In this document: piece by piece, positions 55,418 to 64,000 of the stretch
Numbering within the stretch: the stretch's first letter is position 1
Layout of the letters: each line of letters starts with the position of its first letter
Assembly: GCF_030272615.1 (NCBI RefSeq)
Contig: NC_081413.1
Coordinates: 329,186,802-329,250,801 of the forward strand
Direction: 5' to 3'
DNA from: Cryptomeria japonica
Lineage: Eukaryota > Streptophyta > Pinopsida > Cupressales > Cupressaceae
Length of the DNA stretch: 64,000 bases
The notes under the pieces: generated by a model
The model's input: only the letters and a program-made list of their open reading frames with translations
Databases searched by the model: none
Told to the model about the DNA's origin: nothing
Made by a program: the position numbers and the translations under genes

Positions 55418-57712
55418 ATGAGGGAGATGCCCCTCTCAAACGCAGAGAAAGATTACAATTTTATTGCAATCTCTCCAACTGTTGGAACGACTGTCACTGC
55501 TCTTTGGGAAAATAGGGTCAATATTGAAGGAGAATTCATAGTAAGAAATCTATTTACCAATAGATTTTTGGTGACTCTACTGGGGAGAAAAATACCAGCG
55601 TGTTTTGTTCCTCAGAAATTTAAAGGTACCTTTTTCAAAATGAAGGTTGGTGACTCTATCTGAAAGATCAAATTCAAAACAATGGTTTGGTACAAAATAA
55701 AGTTGGAAAGTGACAGTGAAAGTGACCATGAAGACTATATATATATTAAAATAAGCAAGTTCCTGATGAGCCCATACAAGTTAAATTATTGAAGAGCTTT
55801 TATGGTGTCATGTGGTTTACTCCTGATAAGATTCACCCCTCCTTATGTCAGGTGTTGCAAGATATTGAAGAGAAGCATGGAAAAGAGATTGGTTTTCTTG
55901 CTTATGATCGTTTACCCAAATCAAAAACAATCAAGAAAGATGAAGACAAAAGTGATCTTTCTCCTGTACTAGTTGCTCAACAGAACCAAAGTCTTGATGA
56001 TCCTGAACAAGTCAACTTCTTGAAGAGTTTCTATAGTGGAAAGCAACTTTATCCTGATAAACTTCATTCTTCTCTACTCCAAGCTTTGCAAGACATTGAG
56101 GAAAAAGATGGAAGAGGGCACTAGTTTCTTGCTCATGATAAAAAATCTTTATAAAAATGAGGTCACATAGCTGAAGGTGAAGAAGATTTATAATCAATGA
56201 TAGACAACAATATAAATCTATCTCCTACACCTGCTGCTCGACAGATTGATATTTTCAATAATTCAAAGATTGAGTTTTTGAAAAGCTTCTATGGTAATAG
56301 GCAACTTGATCTTGGCAAAGTGCATCCTTTGTTGATTGAAAAATTACAAAGGATTGAAGAAAATGACCGGAGTCAAAATTATTTTCTCACTGACAAAATA
56401 TCTTGCAATCAAAGGGTTGAAAGAAGCTCACTTGAATATACATGTCAAGAGGATTACCAAGAACAAGTGATAGGGATAGAAATAGAAGATTCCATTTCTT
56501 CACACAATAATAAAGATGATTGTATAAAATATGGTGAGGATTTATTGAAAGTTCTCTCAACTTGCATGCAACCCCAAATCAGAAATGATGATGAAGAAAG
56601 AGCATCCCAAAAAGAATCTCATGTAGTCTTTATTCCTGATTGGTGTCTTGAAACTTCTAATGATGACTTTTTATGTGGAGAAGATATTCCTATTCATACA
56701 TTACCAATTGTTGAACTGGAAAGACCTGTTGATGAAATCAAAGGTATGACATCCAATGGACAACTTTGTACTACTTTGACCAATGCAGAGGCAACCACAA
56801 ATGAAACTTTGTAGATATATTCTTTTCCTTCAGAAATGGAGACACTTACATTTGAAGATATTGATAAACTTCCAGATCACCCCTAAGTGAAAGAAGATGA
56901 ATCACCAAGCATCCACTCTTTATCATACATGCAACCTGAGTATGAAGCTTTTAGATTTCATGAAGAGTTTCATATAGAACAATCATTGAGTTAGGAGAAT
57001 ATAGAAAGCTATATGGATATTGTTGAGAAAGTTGAAGGTGAAATCTATGTAGGTGTATCAACCTCGGTGGAAGTGCAATCTATGCCTTATGGAGCATTCA
57101 AAGTTCACATAAATCCACTTTTTGAATCTTTAGATCAAGTGTATGAACCTATATTGAAGGATATTTTTGGGAATTGTGCCAACAATGAAGAAAGGAATGA
57201 GGTAATGGATGATCCAATGAAGGAATTAAATGGAGTAAAGCCTCATGATATCCATAGCATAGGTTTGTTCTTAAAAGATCTAGATGGCGATTTTCTCTAC
57301 GGTGAAGATATTTACCACAATCCTTTATTTTCAAGTGAATGGATTTCTACAGGTGATTCTAAAGCTCCCTCTTCATTTTCCTATCCGATGGACAAAGAGT
57401 TTTGTAAAATTCTTATAATTAAAGAAGAAGAACATATCCTAATAAAGGATGAATCTATGCTCCTGGTAGTTGATTTTTAAAATTCAAATTCAACATTTGC
57501 AATGACAAAAGTTTCTTCATGTCACAAGATATATGAAGGTTGTCCAATTCATGGGTTAATTTTCTGCAAACTAGACTATTAGAGGGATCTTCAGATAGAG
57601 GATATGGGTATGCTTGAGAAGATTCCCAAAATTGCCAATAATGTTCAAGGTGGTACCAATTTGGTTCAAGAGAGCGTGTAGATTTATGATGAGATATGAT
57701 TGTTTGGTTCAT
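55418..57712 (+). pseudogene. Unrecognised acidic ORF with internal repeats, broken
   Basis: First piece 55418-55663 (MREMPLSNAEKDYNF..., with LVTLLGRKIPACFVPQKFKG). After a frame change the main frame runs from about 55765 to 57712, with stops at 56122, 56812, near 56884 and 56992, and 57478. Three copies of a 30-residue unit, LKSFYG-x3-L-x-PDKIHPSL-x-QLQDIEEK (about 55786, 56014, 56274), lie in the N-terminal half. Two copies of a D-x-x-FLYGEDI unit (about 56664 and 57287) lie downstream. The composition is acidic with no membrane segment and no enzyme motif. It sits between the 2.4-kb repeats and may be the cargo or internal region of that unit. I do not recognise the family. Confidence 0.55.
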
Positions 57713-58074
57713 TGCTCAAAGATATTTCTCATCTTATACATGTTGATCTACTCAACCTAAGCATCTTACAGGTGTCACACATATGCATGTCACTTTTTCG
57801 CAGAGGTGCCTATTTCTCTCAGCCTGTGAATGGTTTTGTATGACAATCCTGGAGAAGTTTGAGATAGGCTTTGCCTACCATGTACATATTTAGGTATAAG
57901 TTTTTGTTGTGTTCGTCCCATTTTTAGTTTGTGTTTGGTTTCTCCAATTAGTCCCTTTTGTAGTCCCCTGTTTTTGTGACTTTGTTCCCAATGAATAGTA
58001 CACTAGCCTATGAAACCAGAGATTTTGGGTTCATCCTGCATCCTTTGCAGTCCTTGTCCCCAGTCAGAGCCAGT
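57713..58074. other. No gene seen
   Basis: T/G-rich non-coding sequence ending at the start of the right 2.4-kb repeat. No polypurine tract precedes that boundary. Confidence 0.5.
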
Positions 58075-58724
58075 TGTTGCCCCACATTTGAAATACCCAA
58101 AATTTGAACTTTGAATTGGTCCTAATGTTGTATGAAGGCTCAAATATGTATCTCTACAAAATGAGTGAGCATGTGATCCAAGGTTATTATTCTTAACCTA
58201 CATTGTCATCTATCATAAATATGCCAGTCAAAATGTGAAAAATGGATGAATTTTGAAAATTACAAAGAATTGAGGAACATTGCTTTTTGAACATGTCCTA
58301 GGCATTGTTTTATCTCATATGACTGAACCCAATTCATAGTTTGTCATATTTTAAATTTTTAAATTTTGATGTTCCCTACTCTAAAACAATTAAAATACCT
58401 CACCCTAGGTATCCTCATGAGGAATAAATGATGGTATATGCTCATCCTCCTATCTTGAAGGCATGTTTCAAATTTCGGAGCCTAATTCCTTACCAATTGA
58501 AAGTTGTGGTCATATTTCCTAAACCAAGGCATTAAAGTCTAATGAGAAATATTTGAATTACTCTTTTGAAAATAATTCAAAATTGTTTTCAATATATTTC
58601 CCATTTTGATCTTTTTGAAGAGAAAGAGCAATCAAAAGTATTTATGTAGGTTCAGATGGAATAGTTGCAAGTGATCCTTTGCTCAATGCCCTTAATTGCT
58701 CAAAAATTTCATATTTCTAACCTT

Positions 58725-58845
58725 GATAGTTTAAAAATGCTCAAAAAGTGAGCAAGCCTAACCTATTGCTTTGAAAAGTCAAAATCCTAACTTTAATAGG
58801 TTAAAAATGCTCAAAAAGTGAGCAATCCTAACCTATTATGCTCAC
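58725..58845 (+). repeat. Tandem stem-loop pair in right 2.4-kb repeat
   Basis: Counterpart of 52655-52790, with the same AGGTTA/TAACCT and GCTCA/TGAGC complementarity. The first unit has one arm changed (GATAGTTTA for GATAGGTTA). Confidence 0.7.
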
Positions 58846-59189
58846 TTGCTCACAAATCCTAACTCTCTAACCTCCCTTTCTCAAAAAACTTAAAGTTCCT
58901 AACCTCATCACTCAAGTAGTTATAAAATTATGCTGGGAAATTTGTAATTGTTTTTCAAGAAACTTTCAAAAGGCTGGAAAGATGGAGTCTTCAAGAACGT
59001 TCAATATTATTGTAGCTTATGTAGGAAATGAATTTGTTGGAAAGGCTTTAGAAGATTTTTCATAGAAATGGAAGCTTTGGATCAGCATGACAGAGTGCCA
59101 CCATAGACAAAGCACCTGAGAACACACATTGGAAAAACTCGAACAAATCCAACTTGTGGCAAAGATTGCATTGTTAATATTGTGATAGT

Positions 59190-59950
59190 AAATACATGCA
59201 AAATGTGGAGATAGAGATGTAGGTGATTTGTTTGACAAAATGCCTCAAAGACAAGTCATCTTATGGGATGTAAGATTGCATAAATGCACACTAAATAGAT
59301 TCTTTGAAGAAGATCTTCCAAAAAGTTTCAAACAAATGCAATCGATAGGCATGAAGCCAAATATTTATTTGCCTTTGTCAATGGTCTCCCAACTGCGCCA
59401 ATGTGAATTTGGAGAAGGTTTAAAACATCCATCAAAATACAAGAATGCACTTCAAAATAAGCAATTGGATACAAAGCAACTGACTTTTTTGATAATATGC
59501 CTCACAGAGATGTCAATTCATGGAAAGCAATGATCTCAACTACAACTGCCATAATATATACGCATGCAAAACGTGGAAGGATAGAATCAACACAAAAATT
59601 ATTTAACAAAAAGCTCAGAGAGATGTCATTATTTGTAATGTAAGATATGCGCAAAATGACTTTGATGAAATTGCTTTAAAATTTTTCAAGCTAATGCAAT
59701 TGGCAGGTGTAAAGCCAAATTCTACATCCTCCCTGTTCATGCCAAATACAAGTTTTGCAACAAGTTCACGGCGTCCGTCAAACCAAGACCATGGTGAGAT
59801 TTTTATTAGATGCCATAGTTGTAGTTCCTGCATAAACATATATGGAAAGGATGAAAGCATTGACAGTTCTGTGAGGTATTTGACAAAGCACATTAAAAAG
59901 AATACTTCCATGAGATTTTTGGGTTTCTGTTATTATAAATGTGGAGGACA
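59190..59950 (+). pseudogene. PPR-protein remnant in right repeat
   Basis: FDKMPQRQVILWDV (about 59232-59273), FFEEDLPKSFKQMQSIGMKPN (about 59302-59364), FFDNMPHRDVNSWKAMIS (about 59484-59537) and MQLAGVKPNSTS (59694 onward). The degenerate CYYKCGGHGPWVWHK end near 59930-59975 is shared with the left copy. Same origin as 53130-53870. Confidence 0.8.
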
Positions 59951-60484
59951 CGGACCGTGGGTTTGGCATAAATAAGTTGTTTCATAAAATACTTCAAAGG
60001 AATGTGATTAGTTCAAATTTCATAATATTAGCAAAGCATTTTAAGTTGCTTGATAAAGAGCTTCAAGGAACGTAACTGAACAAAGTGCAAATGGGTTCGA
60101 TGTGAAAAGGCAGATTGAATATAGCAAACATTTGATTATTTGCACCATAATGGGGATAGGAAGAACTTTGTTGAAATGGACCAATATTATCATATCTCAA
60201 ATTTTCTGGAGTGCCATTGTTGCATGAGAAATATTTTTGGTTGAGATAGGTTTGGTTCAAGGTCGACAAATTTATTGAGCTATCATTTGGTTTCTATAGG
60301 ATACATGGTAAAATATGGATTGGAGAATGCACTACAAAAGTATAATTTGAAATAGATCTAGAGGAATCCAATGAATTCAAATGATAAGAATCAGGTGAAG
60401 GAACTCCTTATAGAAAGAATGCTTGACATATACAACTGGAGCTAAAATCCTTAAAGGAAAGTTGGTATTTAATGGGTATCTTTA

Positions 60485-61065
60485 TGCCGACTTTCTATTG
60501 CCTTAGATTCATTAACAAACTATATTAATGACATACCAATTATTCAATCAGTTCCAGCTCATTAGCTTCCTTCATTAAATAACACATGCAAACATTTAAT
60601 GCATTCTGTTATAGTTCGGTTACAACTCGGTAACAACTCGATAAATACTAAACTTCACTCGGTAGACATTCCGCCTTCATTAACTGATAGTGATAACCTT
60701 AGGGTTTACCGACTAGGTTCTTTGCTTGATAACATAGTATAGTATTAACCTTTACAATTTACAACATATGTATGATTTTAAAACAATCTAAAACATCATG
60801 ATCTCATCATTGTCTGACTTGGTAATAGTTGCCCATTGAATACCTTATTCATCCCCTTATTCATCATATTCTTTCCTGTGTCTTTTACCGACATCTTTAT
60901 AATCTTCAAATCATACTTCTCAAGATATGGTAACATCATACTGAATTAGAAAATCAATTTCTTGACATCAATGACAAAATAATAATATCAAGACAGTAAA
61001 CATCCTTAATCAGTTATATCCATAATCATCAACAACCTTCTCAATATCCTTATGAAATGCCAACA
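60485..61065 (-). mobile_element. LTR-like fragment, possible solo LTR of 581 bp
   Basis: On the minus strand runs from TGTTGGCATTTC (61065) to AAAGTCGGCA (60485), TG...CA. It is rich in TCGGT/ACCGAG words like the LTRs of element D, but I saw no alignment with them. ATCTTT occurs on both sides (60478-60483 and 61066-61071), although one extra base separates the left copy from the TG, so the duplication is imperfect. Confidence 0.45.
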
Positions 61066-61119
61066 ATCTTTCATTGTCTGTTATAATGCTATATTGCCAA
61101 CACTAGTGGCTCAACCTTT

Positions 61120-62843
61120 GGCTCTGCTACGACTCAGGTGTCTATGATTAGCACTAACACTACATCTGATAGTGGTACTAGTCCTTCTGGAGGTTCTAGT
61201 GGAGGTGGTGGTGAATTTGGTCCACCTCCACCTCCTCCGCTGCTAATCCAGTCTTGAACACCATCTTACAAAACATGGGTCAGTTGTAGTTACAGTTAAC
61301 AAACTTGGCCTCCACCTCTGGTTAGTCATCCATGCCTGCATATTACAAGAAGTCCCCTTGACATCACCATTTTGAACACTATTCTTCCTCCTATAGCTGA
61401 ATCACTGAAGTTTGATAGGTTCAATGGTGATGGGGACCCTAATGTGCATATCAATTCTTTCATGAATATGTGCAATGATTATCATAGTTTAGATTTTGTG
61501 TTGCTTAAACTATTCTCAACATCCCTTAAGGGTACCACATTAGAATGGCATAGCTCTTTGTCAGATCATTCTATCTGCACCTTTGATTAGCTTATGGACC
61601 TTTTCCCTAGATGGTTTTAGGCTAACATTTGCAGTAGGGTCACAATCACCGATCTTGTTCATTGTAAGCAAAAAACCAATTAGGTCACAGATTTTATTTC
61701 AAGATATCAGTCTATTTCTACCAAAATACCCTTTTCCCTACCAGATAGTGATCTGCAGAGGATGTTTATCGATAATTTGTAGCTGGCATTGATGGAAAAG
61801 TTATCTCTTAATCAATATCATAACTTTGCTAACATGTGTTTCATGCTTACGGACTACCAACACACCATGTTGCAATTTGCAGATTCTACTTTGAACTCTC
61901 ATGGTGGGTACTTTGCAGGCACATCCATGGATTGATCTAGAAAGAATAAATTTGTAGCCAATGTCGTGGTTGTTCCTCTGACAATTGTTGCACAATGATC
62001 ACAACAAAATAAGGTCTTCACAAAATTGAATGACTCTTATTTGAGTATAATGCACTGATTGCTGAAAGATAACTTAATAACCCTTCTTGAGATTAGACCG
62101 TTGTCTGATAGTAGACTCTATCTACGATGGTATGATGGGTCAAAGTTCTGCCATTACCATCATGTTCCTAGTCACAACATCGAGAAATGTTACCATCTTT
62201 AGAACATTGTCTAGGACCACATCGATAGTGGTGCAATCAAAGTTGATGCATGGAAACATAAGTCAAACAAATCTGTTGATCAAGCTAACAAGGATTTTCA
62301 AATCTATACTGACCCCTTTCCCCCACATTAAATAAATTTCATCTCTACATTAGATCCTTCTTTGGATGATGGTCCATTTCTGAACATGGTCACCATCACT
62401 CCTATTTTCTCGCCTCCTAGTTGGAAGGGAAAGATGTTTGATGTGTCCTTGTCCTTCACCCCTCTAGATGCCCTATATTATGGAGAACCTTCTCCTTTAT
62501 AAATCCCTACCAAACTGAATGGCCAAATTATCATGGGTGTGATGGTTGACCCATCATGCAAAGTCAACATCATTATGAAGGAGACTCTATTCGTGAATGG
62601 TTGGCATAGGCCTGCATACGATGAATGTCGAGCAACCCTGAGGACACATGATATCTTCTCCATCCCTCCTTTGGGTAATATCATCTTGATAGTCCTTGTG
62701 GGACCCAAGGTTGTATCTTCCACATTTGTGATCATTCTCGAGTCAAACCTCTTTAGGGTTAAGCTAGGTATTCCCTGGTTGGTTTCTATGGAGGTGGTCT
62801 CTTCATTAATTTATAAATGCCTTAATTTTCCCATGAGGGTTTA
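61120..62843 (+). pseudogene. Ty3/Gypsy gag and protease of a second family, broken
   Basis: One frame with many stops. It begins with a G/S/P-rich lead (about 61150-61255) and then the Retrotrans_gag domain: LKFDRFNGDGDPNVHINSFMN (about 61408), LLKLFSTSLKGTTLEWHSSL (about 61501-61560), VTDFISRYQSI (about 61684). A C-x2-H ... H-x4-C zinc motif (FCHYHHVPSHNIEKC, about 62146-62190) follows. The retropepsin-like end has VDPSCKVNIIM in place of the active D-S/T-G (about 62545) and LGIPWL...IYKCLNFP (about 62764-62830). The missing catalytic glycine makes the protease dead. Differs from the gag at the window start. Confidence 0.85.
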
Positions 62844-63656
62844 GTGCATGTCATCCAGGATACTGGATATCGACCCTTGGTAGCTCATGGGGACTTTTTG
62901 TTAGACCATTTTTGGCCTACTCTGGTGGGGCCCATGCTTCCCCATGGTGATTTTATGTATCGTGTGTATTATCAGTACAAGACGGGGGAGTCAGATCCTA
63001 AGTTAGCACAACCTAGTTCTTCGTTGCCTCTCCCTACATCGACCTCTGCTCCATATTTTATGGTGATGGAGTGAGTGGTGCCTCATGTCCCCTCATTGTT
63101 AAGGGCCGAGGCTAAGACTACTCCTCTTATTAGACCTCCACATCCTCCTAGGACTATGCAACCTCTAGTGGTGTCTTTTGTACCTATGACTCTACCTAGT
63201 GCAGACAAAGGAAAGGCACCTATATTGTCAAACTATGTGGCCTGCCCTCCCTTCAATCTCCTGATCATGGCTGATATCCCTTGGTCCTTGCATTATGAGG
63301 AAGGGAATCTCTCTTCTCATGTTCCTCCTTTCCCTCGGTCACTCCTCAAGAAAAGCAGGGTAGGTCTCCCATTGCTGTGAATGTCATGCCTATTTCGGAT
63401 GCATCTTCTGCTTCATCGGTTGGATCTTCTCTTGTCCTTGACATGATTCTGGAGGCCTCCCATATGGAGTATGATGCTCCTAAATCCTCTCAGGATTTAG
63501 TTGGTGGCCCTCATCATCATCGTAATTATCATGTGCATGAGCGCAAACACTATCGACGGGCCATGGCTTGAGAGTGTGATGTTGTTCTAAAGGTTGTTGC
63601 TGCATCTACGACACCCAGCTCTGTCGCATCAGCTCCTGCTTCGTCGAGTGCTCCTT
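62844..63656 (+). pseudogene. Gypsy gag-pol linker, proline-rich, broken
   Basis: HVIQDTGYRPLVAHGDFLLDHFWP (about 62845-62915) is the usual segment after the protease in this Gypsy type. P/S/T-rich sequence follows to about 63350, then a shifted frame with HHHRNYHVHERKHYRRAMA and an SAPASSSAP tail to 63656. No RT is reached before the window ends. Confidence 0.6.
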
Positions 63657-64000
63657 GATAGTCCTAAAAATCACTGTGTAAAATATTTTCATGCCTTGGG
63701 CATTTTTTTAATCATTCAGAATTAATTTTGTTCTTTGTTCTCGCCCTTAGGGTTTTATGCATTTTTTATAAAATCTTTGTTAAAAACCCTTAGCCTGGTA
63801 TAATTTGGCATTACTTTTTCTCCATTTAAGCCAATGGTCGGTTACCATTCGTGGGGCCATTGTTTTTCCTAGGCACTAAGTTGTTTCAGCTGGCCCCTTT
63901 TAATATTTTCTTATGTTTCGTGCACTAATTTCTTATTGGCCCCATGGTCGGGTCTCGTTTAACTTTTTTCTACTAGCGCCTTAATTTTTCCTAAGTCTAA
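63657..64000. other. No gene seen at right edge
   Basis: T-rich sequence with CCATGGTCGG/CAATGGTCGG repeats. Could be retroelement untranslated or LTR DNA cut off by the window. Confidence 0.4.

Larger units (their letters stand above)
58075..60483 (+). repeat. 2.4-kb direct repeat, right copy
   Basis: Partner of 51998-54414. Its PPR reading frames are slightly less damaged (for example MPQRQVILWD without the stop). Similarity stops at ATCTTT, the point where the 60.5-kb LTR-like fragment begins. Confidence 0.85.

Overview
This 64-kb window looks like intergenic DNA from a very large, repeat-rich seed-plant genome. A gymnosperm is my best guess, inferred from the AT-rich background, the density of old elements of every plant retrotransposon class, and the absence of any intact host gene. 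No bacterial features are present. Almost every coding signal is a retroelement remnant with in-frame stops or frameshifts. Two fragments derive from host genes: a RecQ helicase pseudogene (about 49.4-50.14 kb) and PPR-protein remnants held inside a duplicated 2.4-kb segment.

Layout. 1-10.9 kb (+): a decayed Ty3/Gypsy element without its 5' end, ordered gag, protease, extra RNase H, reverse transcriptase, RNase H, integrase. It is followed by a non-coding module, an array of about 18 GC-rich imperfect hairpins, a splice-acceptor-like site and an extra 3' ORF. 10.9-18 kb: non-coding DNA with microsatellites and a complete 344-bp TRIM element on the minus strand (14875-15218) with a perfect target-site duplication. 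18.0-48.3 kb: a four-level nest. LINE-A (minus) is split by LTR element B (minus, 20085-47130). The gag-like ORF of B is split by LINE-C (minus, 25463-41401). ORF2 of LINE-C is split by LTR element D (plus, 30852-38762). A solo LTR (44658-45843, plus) also sits in the leader of B. Removing D or LINE-C plus one target duplication rejoins the host reading frame exactly. 48.3-52 kb: AT-rich DNA with the RecQ pseudogene. 52-60.5 kb: two copies of a 2.4-kb direct repeat containing PPR remnants, flanking an unrecognised ORF with internal repeats. 60.5-64 kb: an LTR-like fragment and the gag-protease part of another Ty3/Gypsy family.

The most interesting pattern is that three unlike retroelements (the Gypsy element, the pol-less LTR element D, and LINE-C) each carry an extra non-canonical ORF with a similar plan: an N-terminal domain with a hydrophobic patch ending in a V-x-G-x-P/S-like turn, then a long charged or disordered tail. 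If a profile search confirms homology, this would be an accessory protein family shared between LTR and non-LTR retrotransposons. All identity figures given are hand counts over short stretches.
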